DNA from: Acidobacteriota bacterium
GTDB lineage: Bacteria > Acidobacteriota > Terriglobia > Terriglobales > Acidobacteriaceae
Assembly: GCA_018268755.1 (NCBI GenBank)
Contig: JAFDVW010000006.1
Span: 62,148 to 126,147 of the forward strand
Direction of reading: 5' to 3'
Length of the DNA: 64,000 nt
How positions within the stretch are numbered: position 1 is the stretch's first letter; each line of letters opens with the position of its first letter. A program made the translations under genes and the position numbers. The notes under the pieces are model-generated. The model saw only the letters and a list, made by a program, of their open reading frames with translations, did not search any database and was not told the origin of the DNA. Positions 7,127-16,097 of the stretch are shown piece by piece.

Positions 7127-9226
7127 TTATTTCCTGGGCAATGCAAATGCCACGTACACGCCCCCGGAAGGGGCCTTTCCCGCTTTGCCTCCGCCGGCGG
7201 CGATCACTACATACTGCCGCCCGTCAACTTCGTAGGTCGCCGGGGTAGCATTGCCGGAGAATGGAAGCAGCGTCTCCCACAGCAACTTGCCGGTGTCTTT
7301 GTCGAAGGCGCGCAACTTCTTGTCGAAATTGGTGGCGCCGATGAACAGCAAACCACCCGCCGTGACCATCGGCCCGCCATAATTTTCCGTTCCGGTATTT
7401 GTCTGGCCCTGCGCGGCCAGCTCCGGATATTCCCCCAGAGGAATCTTCCACACGTATTCGCCGCTATTCAGGTCAATGGCGTTGAGCGTTCCCCAGGGAG
7501 GCGCCACCGCCGGATAGCCTTCCGGGTCCAGGAACTTGTGGTATCCGGTGAAGTAATACTTCGCGGTGGCGACTTCCCCGGAAGTCAGTTCCCTCTTCTC
7601 TCCCGTCGTCAGATACGCGATCAAGGCGCGGACTTGCTCGCCACTCAGCGCGGGAAAGGCCGGCATGCGGCCCTTGCCATGGGTGATCGTATTTTCGATT
7701 TCCATGGGGCTGGTATGTTGTCCAATGTTGACCAGCGAGGGGAACTGGGGCGGCGAGCCGGCACGGTCCGCGCCGTGACAAACACTGCACTGGCTAAGAT
7801 AAAGTCCGTGGGCATCCTGGGCTTTGCCGCCCGACGATTTCACCAGGGAGCCGGTCCAGGCCACATCGTTGGAATTCACGTAGAGCACGGCGGTCCCGGG
7901 ATCCACCGCGAAGCCACCCCATTCCGCCCCGCCGTCAAAGCCGGGGAAGATCACGGTCTCCTGATTCGCCGTCAGGGGCGCGAACTGCCCGGCATTGCGA
8001 AAGGTGGCAAACTCCTTCACCGCCCAGGCGTGCGCCGGGGAAGTTCTCGTGGTGAGCAGATCGCTGGTCAAGGATTGCCGGGCGAATGGCGCTGGCTTGG
8101 CGGGCAACCCCTGGGTGTTGGCGGTCCACTCCTCCGGCACGGTGCTGGCCGGATATTTTTTGTAGGTCAAGGGAAACAACGGCGCGCCATTGCTACGATC
8201 GAAGAGGTAAACGAATCCCTGCTTCGAAGTTTCGGCGATCGCGTCCACGCGCTTGCCATCATGCTTCACTGTGACCAGAGCTGGAGGCGAGGGAAAATCG
8301 CGGTCCCAGAGATCGTGCTTCACCGCCTGAAAATGCCAGATGCGCTCGCCCGTCTCCGCATTTAATGCAAGCAGCGAATTGGCAAAGAGATTGTCGCCCG
8401 CCCGGTCCGCACCATAAAAGTCGGAGGCCGCCGAACCGGTCGGCACATAGAGAATGCCCCGGGCGACATCCAGCGCCATGCCCGCCCAGTTATTGGCCCC
8501 GCTGCTGTAGGTCCACGCGTCTTTTGGCCAGGTGTCATAGCCATATTCCCCAGGATGAGGAATGGTGTGAAACGACCAGCGCAATTTTCCCGTAGGAATT
8601 TCATAGGCGCGAATATCGCCGGGAGGGCCGGGCAATTCTTCCGGTAGCCGTCCACCTACGATGATGAGGTCTTTGTACACAGTACCGGGGGTGGTGAGCG
8701 CAATAAACTGGCGCTGGTAATCAGGGCGGCCCAGGTCTTTGCGCAGATCGATGCGGCCATTTTCGGCAAACTCCGCCAGCGGTTTTCCGGTCTCCGCATT
8801 CAGCGCATAGAGAAAGTGCATGATGCCGACCAGAATGCGGCGGTCTTTTCCCTTCTGCCAGAAAGCCAATCCCCGCGCCGGCTGGGTGCCCGCAATCCCA
8901 GAATCAAACTTCCACAGCTCCTTTCCGGTCGCGGCGTCGAGGGCAAATACTTTTTGGGTCGGGGTCACGCCATACAGCACGCCCTCCACTACGATGGGGC
9001 TGGTTTGCAGCCCGCCTTCTTCGCCGGTGTCATAGCTCCAGGCCATTTGCAGGCTCGACACATTGTCGCGGTTGATCTGCGCCAGCACGGAGTAATGATT
9101 GTTCTCCGGGTTTCCCCCGTATACCGGCCAATCCAATCGGCCGGAAGCTGCGCTTTGCACTTGCTGCGAACTCGCCATAACGGACAGGCCCAGAAAACAA
9201 ATCACCGCCGGGAAGAACAATCTCAT
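7127..9226 (-). CDS. PQQ-dependent dehydrogenase with inserted cytochrome c domain
   Basis: The 699-aa secreted quinoprotein has a signal peptide (1-20), a beta-propeller with tryptophan-docking segments (for example ALDAATGKELWKFDSG, 96-110; ALNAETGERIWHF, 287-299) and a haem c site CSVCH (480-484) with a likely distal Met521 (KGRMPAF). The cytochrome domain (about 465-545) is inserted before the last propeller blades, not added at the end. No adjacent Cys-Cys pair as in methanol/ethanol dehydrogenases is seen, so a sugar or polyol substrate is more likely. The start ATG has GAGGA 3 bp upstream. It is first in the minus-strand run and lies about 80 bp from operator copy 2. Confidence 0.92.
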   Translation of the reverse strand: MRLFFPAVICFLGLSVMASSQQVQSAASGRLDWPVYGGNPENNHYSVLAQINRDNVSSLQMAWSYDTGEEGGLQTSPIVVEGVLYGVTPTQKVFALDAATGKELWKFDSGIAGTQPARGLAFWQKGKDRRILVGIMHFLYALNAETGKPLAEFAENGRIDLRKDLGRPDYQRQFIALTTPGTVYKDLIIVGGRLPEELPGPPGDIRAYEIPTGKLRWSFHTIPHPGEYGYDTWPKDAWTYSSGANNWAGMALDVARGILYVPTGSAASDFYGADRAGDNLFANSLLALNAETGERIWHFQAVKHDLWDRDFPSPPALVTVKHDGKRVDAIAETSKQGFVYLFDRSNGAPLFPLTYKKYPASTVPEEWTANTQGLPAKPAPFARQSLTSDLLTTRTSPAHAWAVKEFATFRNAGQFAPLTANQETVIFPGFDGGAEWGGFAVDPGTAVLYVNSNDVAWTGSLVKSSGGKAQDAHGLYLSQCSVCHGADRAGSPPQFPSLVNIGQHTSPMEIENTITHGKGRMPAFPALSGEQVRALIAYLTTGEKRELTSGEVATAKYYFTGYHKFLDPEGYPAVAPPWGTLNAIDLNSGEYVWKIPLGEYPELAAQGQTNTGTENYGGPMVTAGGLLFIGATNFDKKLRAFDKDTGKLLWETLLPFSGNATPATYEVDGRQYVVIAAGGGKAGKAPSGGVYVAFALPRK

Positions 9227-9306
9227 GGTTCCTCATGTGCGGCGTTCTGCGAATATCACACCCAGAACGCCCATTCAATGTTTTATGCAGCGCGGCCCCG
9301 AAATGC

Positions 9307-9324
9307 TGTTCAATAACCGGAACA
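9307..9324. promoter_or_regulatory. Candidate IclR operator, copy 2
   Basis: TGTTCAATAACCGGAACA, perfect 5-bp arms with an 8-bp centre. It lies between the divergent PQQ dehydrogenase (81 bp away) and esterase (112 bp away) genes, so it could control both. Confidence 0.5.
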
Positions 9325-9435
9325 CTCCGGTAAATGCCTGGCGGGAAGAGGCATACTTGCCGCCGGATTTCGCTGCCCCTGCCCAGGCCTAGGAAGACTT
9401 CCAGCCGGCTGGAACAGCGCACCGAATTCTACGAC

Positions 9436-10377
9436 ATGAGCCACAAATTCTTGCCGCGCTTCGCGAAAAATCTACGTGGGCTGCTGCTGATCGCCGCCGC
9501 CGCGCTTTCCCTCCCCCTTTATGCGCAATCTGGAATGGACCCCGTGAAGCGAACCACCGACGTCATTTATGGCCGCAAGGCCGGTATGGCGCTGACCCTG
9601 GATGTCTTCGAACCGGCCCATAAAAACGGCGCGGGCGTGGTGTTTTTGGTTAGTGGAGGATGGGCCTCCAGCCACGACGACCTTACCATGGTGCATGTGA
9701 CCCCGGAGAATTACACGCCCTACCTACGGCGGGGATACACCGTGTTCGCCGTGGTGCACGGATCCATGCCGCGCTTCAACGTGCCCGACATTATTCTCGA
9801 CGTGCAGCGTGCGGTGCGCTTTATTCGCCACAATGCCCCCCAATATGGCGTCGATCCGAACCGCCTGGGCGTTCTCGGCTCCAGCTCCGGCGGTCATCTG
9901 GCCCTGATGATCGCGGTGCAGGGCGGGCCCGGCCCCGCGTCCTCTCCTGATCCCATCGACCACGAAAGCAGCGCCGTGCAGGCGGTAGCCTGCTTCTTTC
10001 CGCCCACGGACTTTCTGAACTGGGGCGCGCCCGGCGTCGATGGCGTAGGCCGCGGCCCGCTCTCGCCTCTCTTTGCCGCTTTCGGCTCGCTGTCCGACAC
10101 CGACCTCGGCCGGCAAATCGTGGGCAAGATGATTTCTCCCATTTACTACGTGACCGCCAAGCTGCCGCCGACTTTGATCATTCACGGCGACGCGGACACC
10201 GTCGTGCCCCTGCAACAGTCGGAAAGTTTTGCCGCCAAGGCCAAAACCGTGGGCGCGCCGCCGGTGAAAATCATCGTGCGCCCCGGCAAAGGCCACGGTT
10301 GGGGAGACTTCTGGAAGTCGCAGGAAGATGTCGAAGCCTTTGCCGACTGGTTTGATCAGCACCTCGGAAAACGCTGA
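9436..10377 (+). CDS. Secreted alpha/beta hydrolase (esterase/BD-FAE-like)
   Basis: The 313-aa protein has a signal peptide (about 1-30, ending LPLYAQ) and an alpha/beta hydrolase fold. The nucleophile elbow is GSSSG (148-152, Ser150), the acid is probably Asp254 in HGDADTVVP and the base His287 in GKGHGWG. A GG-containing oxyanion segment (SGGW, 73-76) is present. Such enzymes remove acyl groups from small esters or polysaccharides. The ATG at 9436 places the signal peptide at the N-terminus; the frame is open further upstream but without such a signal. It is followed after 21 bp by the glycosidase-like gene, and the two probably form one transcript. Confidence 0.88.
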   Translation: MSHKFLPRFAKNLRGLLLIAAAALSLPLYAQSGMDPVKRTTDVIYGRKAGMALTLDVFEPAHKNGAGVVFLVSGGWASSHDDLTMVHVTPENYTPYLRRGYTVFAVVHGSMPRFNVPDIILDVQRAVRFIRHNAPQYGVDPNRLGVLGSSSGGHLALMIAVQGGPGPASSPDPIDHESSAVQAVACFFPPTDFLNWGAPGVDGVGRGPLSPLFAAFGSLSDTDLGRQIVGKMISPIYYVTAKLPPTLIIHGDADTVVPLQQSESFAAKAKTVGAPPVKIIVRPGKGHGWGDFWKSQEDVEAFADWFDQHLGKR

Positions 10378-10398
10378 TCCGGCGCACCCACGATTCCC

Positions 10399-12510
10399 AT
10401 GATCAATCGGAAAGATTTTCTCAAATCGGTCGCATTCGCCGGCGTCTCTCAGGCTTTGGTCCGCCCCGGAGACTTACTGGCCTCGACCGCAAGCGGGAAA
10501 GAAGTCGTTGTTGCCAACTCCGACTTCCGGCTCACACTCGTCGGGCATGGAAGACTGCATGGGCACCTGGTGCACGTCCCGTCAGGCATCACTCTGGCCG
10601 ACGGCGACTACTCTTACTCTTTCGGCGATCCGGCGTTTACGTCCATAACGCAGGCAGGGCCGTCGGTCACACTGCGGGGCGTCACTTCCAGCGGCATCGC
10701 GGTGGTTCATGAATTCAAAGCGGGGCCCGGCTGGATCGAAGAGAAAATCACTGCCGCGAACCAAAGTTCCCACCCGGTGAGCGCCCCTTTCCGTTGTGGA
10801 TTTGTGTTGCCGGTCACACCGGACACGCTGAGGAGTTATACCTTCACCGCGGTGCCCTACCGGCGGGAGCCGCGAGGAGACAAAAATCAGTACGCCGATT
10901 ATTCCCTCGAGGACATTCTTTTCCGCCGGCGCACGTGCCGCCTGCGCGAAGATCCGCCGCGCTCACAGGCGGTCTGGCCGCGCCAATACGAAGACTATGC
11001 TTCCGAAGGCTGGGCCTTCACCGACGGCCGGCACGGTTTTCTGGTCACCAAGTACAACCAGAGCGCGCGCGAATATGCCATCCTCGACCGCGTGCCGCTC
11101 GACGGCAACCGCATTGGCCTGCGCTGGGGCGGGGCCGGTGTCAGCCATGGCGATCCGGAAGGGTATTTGCATCTGGAGCCGGGGCAAACGCACTCCTTCG
11201 GCGTCACTCGCCTGACCGCATTCCAGGGAAATGCCAATCAAGGCTTCTACACTTTTCGCTCTGAGATGGAATCGCGAGGGCATGGTGTCCCGCAGAATTT
11301 CGATCCTCCCGTGCACTGGAACGAGCTCTACGACAACAAGCTTTGGTGGCTGGGAGAGCCGGCGTACTTGGAAGCACCCAACCGCGAAAAATATTACCGG
11401 CTCGAGGGCATGAAGGAGGAAGCGGCCAAGGCGCGCGCCATAGGCTGCGAAGCTCTCTATCTCGATCCCGGCTGGGACACTCCCCAATCTTCCAAAATTT
11501 GGGACGCCGGCCGCCTGGGCGCGCTGCCTGACTTCGTGAAGTTGCTGCAGAACCAGTATGGGCTGAAGCTTTCCCTGCACACCCCTCTCACCAATTGGGT
11601 GGATTCCCACTGTGACATCATTCCCGGCACGTTGCGCAAAGATTCACACGGCCAGATCATTCCATTTTCTCCCTGCGGCGCCTCCCGGCAATACGTGGAA
11701 GAGACCGCCCGCCGCCTGCATGTTCTGGCGGAAGCGGGAGTGGGATTCTTCATGTTCGATGGGACCTGGTTCAACGGTCCGTGCTGGGACCCTACCCATG
11801 GCCATTCCGTCCCTTCGACCGTCTCCGAGCATGTGGACGCCACCAATCGCCTGGCCAGTCTGGTACACGAGAAATATCCCAAGGTGTTGATCGAGATGCA
11901 TGACCAGGTAGTGGGCGGGGCCGACATTCGCTATGTCCCGACCTATTACGGACACGGCGCAGGCGGACCGGACAAGCTGGGCTTCGACTCCGTGTGGGCC
12001 TTTGAGATGATGTGGGACCCGATGCAGAATCTGCTCGCCGGCAACAGCATCGTCCTCTATTACTACAACCTGGCGTATTCGCTGCCGTTGTACATCCACA
12101 TCGATCTGCGCAAGGACAACCCGCAGGCCCTGATGTTCTGGTGGAACGCATCCACCTGCCGTCATTTAGGGTTCGGGGGTACGCCGGCCGATGCCGCCAC
12201 CCGCGAGGCCCATGCTTCCGCCATGAAGACTTACCGCCGGCTCAAACCTTTCTTTGCGGCGGGAAGTTTTTACGGCATCGAGGAGTTGGTGCATCTCCAC
12301 CGGCATCCGGCGAAAAATGCCGCCGTCGTGAATTGCTTCAATTTGGAAGAACGCGCTGTGGAGAAGGAGTTTACTTTTGATCCTCTGGCTTGCGGGCTGA
12401 AGGCAGGACCATACAACTTCTCCGCGGGATCTGCACTGCGCAGTGGCGGCGCCTACAAAGTCACTGTGCCCATCCCGGCCCGCGGACACAGCCTCATCGA
12501 AATCACTTAG
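10399..12510 (+). CDS. GH36/alpha-galactosidase-like glycoside hydrolase, exported
   Basis: The 703-aa protein has an N-terminal signal region (INRKDFLKSVAFAGV, resembling a Tat signal but with RK in place of RR), a beta-sandwich (about 40-300) and a TIM barrel (about 320-620). In the barrel the strand FFMFDGTW (Asp454) sits where clan GH-D enzymes have their nucleophile, and LYLDPGWDT and FEMMWDP are further barrel motifs. A C-terminal beta domain ends the protein. This suggests a retaining glycosidase, perhaps on alpha-galactosides, but the assignment is by general resemblance only. The last 8 bp overlap the convergent cytochrome gene. Confidence 0.7.
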   Translation: MINRKDFLKSVAFAGVSQALVRPGDLLASTASGKEVVVANSDFRLTLVGHGRLHGHLVHVPSGITLADGDYSYSFGDPAFTSITQAGPSVTLRGVTSSGIAVVHEFKAGPGWIEEKITAANQSSHPVSAPFRCGFVLPVTPDTLRSYTFTAVPYRREPRGDKNQYADYSLEDILFRRRTCRLREDPPRSQAVWPRQYEDYASEGWAFTDGRHGFLVTKYNQSAREYAILDRVPLDGNRIGLRWGGAGVSHGDPEGYLHLEPGQTHSFGVTRLTAFQGNANQGFYTFRSEMESRGHGVPQNFDPPVHWNELYDNKLWWLGEPAYLEAPNREKYYRLEGMKEEAAKARAIGCEALYLDPGWDTPQSSKIWDAGRLGALPDFVKLLQNQYGLKLSLHTPLTNWVDSHCDIIPGTLRKDSHGQIIPFSPCGASRQYVEETARRLHVLAEAGVGFFMFDGTWFNGPCWDPTHGHSVPSTVSEHVDATNRLASLVHEKYPKVLIEMHDQVVGGADIRYVPTYYGHGAGGPDKLGFDSVWAFEMMWDPMQNLLAGNSIVLYYYNLAYSLPLYIHIDLRKDNPQALMFWWNASTCRHLGFGGTPADAATREAHASAMKTYRRLKPFFAAGSFYGIEELVHLHRHPAKNAAVVNCFNLEERAVEKEFTFDPLACGLKAGPYNFSAGSALRSGGAYKVTVPIPARGHSLIEIT

Positions 12511-14191
12511 CCGCCGGCGCCGCGCACTTCTCTTGCCCGGACTCAATGGCCGCCAGCCGTTCGCGCGCGATCTGGCGGTCGGGGCTGTAGACCAGCACCC
12601 GCCGCAGAACATCCATGGCCCCATCCTTATTGCCCAGCCGGCATTCCACCAGCGATAGATTGATGCCCGGCCCATCCACATCCTCGTTCACCGCAAATAC
12701 CTTGCGCCAGATGTCGCGCGCCTCGGGCAGGTTGCCGGAGCGGGCCAGCAGGATGGCCAGATTGTTTTCCGCAATCAGGTCGTTGGGATCGAGCTTCAGC
12801 GATTCCCGGTAGAATTCCACCGCCTTGGCCGTGTTGCCGCTGAGTTGTGACATGTAGCCCAGGGCGGAAAGCACGGGAGCATCCTGAGGGTTGGCCTTCT
12901 GGGCCGCCTCCAGCATCCGCCAGGCGCGGTCGCGCTCCAGCGTGTTGCCGTCGATCACCACGTTGTAATAGGCGAGGGCAAGATCGCGCGGGCTGGCCTC
13001 GCCCGAGAGGAACGACACCAGCCCGCTTGGCGCCGGCGTGCGATCGAGCAATTCCGGGCGATCGGGCTCCCGGCGAATGCGGTGGTCGGTCCAGGCCACG
13101 TGCGGCACATTCTGCGCTTTGCCTTTGGGCATATGACAACTGGTGCAATCCGGGTTCTCAGAATGGTGGGCGCTGGCATACTTCGGCTGCGCGTGGCAGG
13201 ACAAACACTTCTGGCGATAATAGGCGGGCTGCTCAGCCGGTTTCGGCGAATAGTGCGGATCATGGCAGTTCATGCACGACATACGCTCGCCGCTCATCCG
13301 CTTGCAGCGGCTTTGACTGAATTGCTCGATCTCGCTCACACCCCGGCTGGAGTGGCCTTCGCGGTCATAAACGAAATAAGAGATGAAATCGCTGATATTG
13401 TCGCCCGGCTTGAAGTCATCCACCGAGCGCCCTGAACGCTCCACACGCGTCTCTCCTTCCAGATGGCAATTTATGCAGATGGAGTCGCGCTGCTGCGGGG
13501 CGAGCTTGAGGGGGTTGAGGACCGCGGTCTTGCCGCCCGAGGTCACATGCTGGGCCGTTTCCCCATGGCAGCTTTCGCAGGTGATGCCGCCATGCAGAAA
13601 GGGGAGGCCGCTAAATCGGCTGCGCGACCCCGTTACCTCGCGCTGCACCGCGCTCATGTGGCAGCGCATGCAGCCTCGCGTGACCGGCAGGGCGGGGGGC
13701 ATGCTGCGCACATTGGTCAGCCCCGGCTTCATGTCGTAGCTCTGCGAGTTGGCGTAATAGGCCACGGGAGATTCCAGCAGGTATCCCCCGAGTTCGTACA
13801 GATAGGTCACGCCCAGGTGTCCGGAGCCAAGAAAATACAGGAGCTGCTGCTTGCCTTCCAGGCGCGGCTCCTCGCGCCGGACATAGTGCAGCCACACTTC
13901 CCCGTCCTTGCTGGTCACGCCGTAGTCGACCCCGGAGTTCGCGTGCTGAAATTTTCCCGGGATCGCCTTATCGACGGCCAGGCCGCTGGCGTTGGCCATG
14001 GGGGTGGAGAGATATTTCTGGAAAATTTCCTGATGACACTTGGCGCAGACGGCGTCGGCCACCCGCACCGGGCTGGCCAGCGGGCGGCTGGCGGGGTTGG
14101 TGGATTGCGCAGCCAGAGACACGCTCAGCGCCGAAAACACCAGCAGCACGAGCACAGAACAATTCCATCCCTTGCCTTCACCCATCCGCAA
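12503..14191 (-). CDS. Seven-haem cytochrome c with C-terminal TPR domain
   Basis: The 562-aa protein has a signal peptide (about 10-28), seven CxxCH haem sites with first Cys at 49, 174, 205, 239, 306, 329 and 349, then TPR-like helices (about 415-545, e.g. LSALGYMSQLSGNTAKAVEFYRESLKLDPND). The haem-binding part resembles cytochrome c554/NrfA-related multihaem proteins that are common in Acidobacteriota. The TTG at 14191 is preceded by GAGGA at 7 bp and is preferred over the ATG two codons later. It follows the aldolase gene by 4 bp, so the two are co-transcribed. Electron donor and acceptor are unknown; a periplasmic redox role is inferred. Confidence 0.85.
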   Translation of the reverse strand: MRMGEGKGWNCSVLVLLVFSALSVSLAAQSTNPASRPLASPVRVADAVCAKCHQEIFQKYLSTPMANASGLAVDKAIPGKFQHANSGVDYGVTSKDGEVWLHYVRREEPRLEGKQQLLYFLGSGHLGVTYLYELGGYLLESPVAYYANSQSYDMKPGLTNVRSMPPALPVTRGCMRCHMSAVQREVTGSRSRFSGLPFLHGGITCESCHGETAQHVTSGGKTAVLNPLKLAPQQRDSICINCHLEGETRVERSGRSVDDFKPGDNISDFISYFVYDREGHSSRGVSEIEQFSQSRCKRMSGERMSCMNCHDPHYSPKPAEQPAYYRQKCLSCHAQPKYASAHHSENPDCTSCHMPKGKAQNVPHVAWTDHRIRREPDRPELLDRTPAPSGLVSFLSGEASPRDLALAYYNVVIDGNTLERDRAWRMLEAAQKANPQDAPVLSALGYMSQLSGNTAKAVEFYRESLKLDPNDLIAENNLAILLARSGNLPEARDIWRKVFAVNEDVDGPGINLSLVECRLGNKDGAMDVLRRVLVYSPDRQIARERLAAIESGQEKCAAPAAK

Positions 14192-14195
14192 GCTT

Positions 14196-14963
14196 CTATC
14201 CTCGCAATCTGGCCAGACCCTCGCGATATCCGCGCAGCAGGACGCCGATATCGCTGCTATACATCAGCATTCTTACCCCCATGGCGCGGGCCCGCAAGAG
14301 CAAGTCCATATTGTCGTTCTGCAAGGCCATGGCGATGTTGGCTTTCCGGCAGGCCTGCAGCACGCGGTCCATGGCCTGGATGAACTTAGGATGCTCAAAC
14401 TGCTCCACGATGCCCATGGAGAGCGAAAGATCATAGGGGCCGACAAAAAGCGCATCAATCTCCGGCACAGTCGCGATTTCTTCGACCGCTTCTACGCCCT
14501 CGGGAGACTCGATCATGATGACCGCCATGGTCTCCTGATTGGCGCGAGCAATCCGCTCCGCCGCCGGCAGCGACTCGAAATCGGTGACAATGCCGCGCAG
14601 CCCAAACCCGCGCCTCCCCAAAGGAGGAAACTTCATATGCTGAATGGCGGCGCGGGCCTCCTCGGCCGAATCCACCCGCGGCACCACAATGCCCATGGCC
14701 CCGCAATCGAGGGCGCGGGTAATGAGCGGACCTTCATTCTGGGTGATGCGCACCAGAGGAACAACCCCGGCGCTACGGGCCGTGCGGCACATGCTCTGGA
14801 TCTGCCCATAGCTGGCCGGCGAGTGCTCGGTATCGATAAAGAAGAACTCTACCCCTGCCGCGGCCAATACGATACTGATCTCCGGATCCAGGCACTCGCC
14901 GATCGAGGTCCCGTACACCGTCTCTCCGGAGCGCAGCCGCTCCTTCAACGTATTCTTCTGCAA
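14196..14963 (-). CDS. HpcH/HpaI family aldolase (2-keto-3-deoxy sugar acid aldolase-like)
   Basis: The 255-aa protein belongs to the metal-dependent class II pyruvate aldolases (GarL, HpaI, RhmA). Visible features are YGTSIGECLDPE near the start, FFIDTEHSP, the substrate loop RITQNEGPLITRALDCGAMGIVVPRV, and the metal-ligand stretch MIESPEG ... FVGPYDLSLSMG. These enzymes split 2-keto-3-deoxy acids into pyruvate and an aldehyde in the cytoplasm. The TTG at 14963 has GGGGGAG 5 bp upstream and gives the usual N-terminus; a GTG at 14999 would add 12 residues. With the divergent SDR dehydrogenase it fits a sugar-acid pathway. Confidence 0.9.
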   Translation of the reverse strand: MQKNTLKERLRSGETVYGTSIGECLDPEISIVLAAAGVEFFFIDTEHSPASYGQIQSMCRTARSAGVVPLVRITQNEGPLITRALDCGAMGIVVPRVDSAEEARAAIQHMKFPPLGRRGFGLRGIVTDFESLPAAERIARANQETMAVIMIESPEGVEAVEEIATVPEIDALFVGPYDLSLSMGIVEQFEHPKFIQAMDRVLQACRKANIAMALQNDNMDLLLRARAMGVRMLMYSSDIGVLLRGYREGLARLRG

Positions 14964-15041
14964 AATGAGCTCTCCCCCACAGCGTGCCGCAAGAGACACA
15001 CCAAATTAGGTTCTTCTCGTCCGGCAAACTCTGCCACCGTT

Positions 15042-15059
15042 TGTTCGATAAGCTGAACA
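15042..15059. promoter_or_regulatory. Candidate IclR operator, copy 3
   Basis: TGTTCGATAAGCTGAACA, perfect 5-bp arms with an 8-bp centre. It lies between the divergent aldolase (79 bp away) and SDR (112 bp away) genes, nearly the same distances as copy 2. GTTCGATAA also resembles half of the known PcaR/PcaU (IclR family) site. Confidence 0.5.
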
Positions 15060-15170
15060 CATATCCTACAAGGCAGGACCTTGCAGGGTAACAAAGAGCG
15101 CCGCATCTTTTCCCCGGCGCTGCCTTGTCTTAAGATACGGACGTCCGCTGGAAGTGGGGAGAACAGAATC

Positions 15171-15953
15171 GTGAGCGCGCAAAAGCGAATCGCCGTCATT
15201 ACCGGCGCGGCCCAGGGCATTGGGCGGCGCACCGCCGAAGTCCTGGCCGAAAAGGGATACGCCCTGGCCTTGAATGATCTGCACTCGCCTGCCGCCACCA
15301 TCCTGGCCACCCAGGCCCGCGGCGCGGAGGTCCTGGAATTTATCGGCGACATCTCCGACGAAGCCACAGTCTCGCGCCTGGGCTCCGCGGTCCAGCAAAA
15401 ATGGGGCCGGGCCGATGTGCTGGTGAACAATGCCGGCATCAGCTTCATCGCGCCGGGCGAGACGGTTTCCACTGCCGATTTCCGCCGCGTGCTGGAAGTC
15501 AATCTGGTGGCGCCCTTTCTCCTCGCCCGGACCTTCGGCAGCATCATGCTGGCGCAGAAAGCGGGCAGCATCGTCAATGTTGCGTCCATCGCAGGATTGG
15601 TGGGGGTCGCCGACCGCGTCGCCTATAACGCTTCCAAGCATGGTTTGATCGGCATCACCCGCACCCTGGCGGCGGAGTGGGGTGGACACGGGGTGCGCGT
15701 AAACGCAGTGTGTCCGGGCTGGGTGAAGACGGAAATGGACGCCGCCGACCAGGCCCGCGGCACCTACAGCGATGCCGACATCACCGGACGCATTCCCATG
15801 GCGCGCTTCGCCTCGCCCGACGATATCGCCAACGCCATCGCCTACCTCAGCGACGAAAAGGCCAGCGCCTTCGTCAACGGCCATTGCCTGGTGGTCGATG
15901 GGGGATGGACCTCCGACGGTAGTTGGGAGAGCTTGCGGTTGTCCCACCGGTAG
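15171..15953 (+). CDS. SDR family NAD(P)-dependent oxidoreductase
   Basis: The 260-aa classical short-chain dehydrogenase has the cofactor motif TGAAQGIG (11-18), NNAG (86-89) and catalytic Ser139, Tyr152, Lys156 (YNASK), plus the PGWVKT motif and the C-terminal DGGW. An acidic residue after beta-2 (ALALND) suggests a preference for NAD(H). The GTG at 15171 has GGGGAG 8 bp upstream. It is divergent from the aldolase. The likely substrate is a sugar or sugar-acid intermediate of the same pathway, inferred from context only. Confidence 0.9.
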   Translation: MSAQKRIAVITGAAQGIGRRTAEVLAEKGYALALNDLHSPAATILATQARGAEVLEFIGDISDEATVSRLGSAVQQKWGRADVLVNNAGISFIAPGETVSTADFRRVLEVNLVAPFLLARTFGSIMLAQKAGSIVNVASIAGLVGVADRVAYNASKHGLIGITRTLAAEWGGHGVRVNAVCPGWVKTEMDAADQARGTYSDADITGRIPMARFASPDDIANAIAYLSDEKASAFVNGHCLVVDGGWTSDGSWESLRLSHR

Positions 15954-15991
15954 AAACTCACGCACAGCTCCACGCCTCTCGCCAAATAGAT

Positions 15992-16009
15992 TGTTCAATT
16001 CCATGAACC
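15992..16009. promoter_or_regulatory. Candidate IclR operator, copy 4
   Basis: TGTTCAATTCCATGAACC, one mismatch from perfect arms. It is 88 bp upstream of the GTG of the Tat-exported BNR/discoidin protein. Confidence 0.45.
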
Positions 16010-16097
16010 GGGCCGGATTCGACGGCCCGCTCGGGCATACTCGGAAAATTCAAAATCCACAGCCACTTTCAGTACGGCGCTAGAAAGAGGAACTCGC

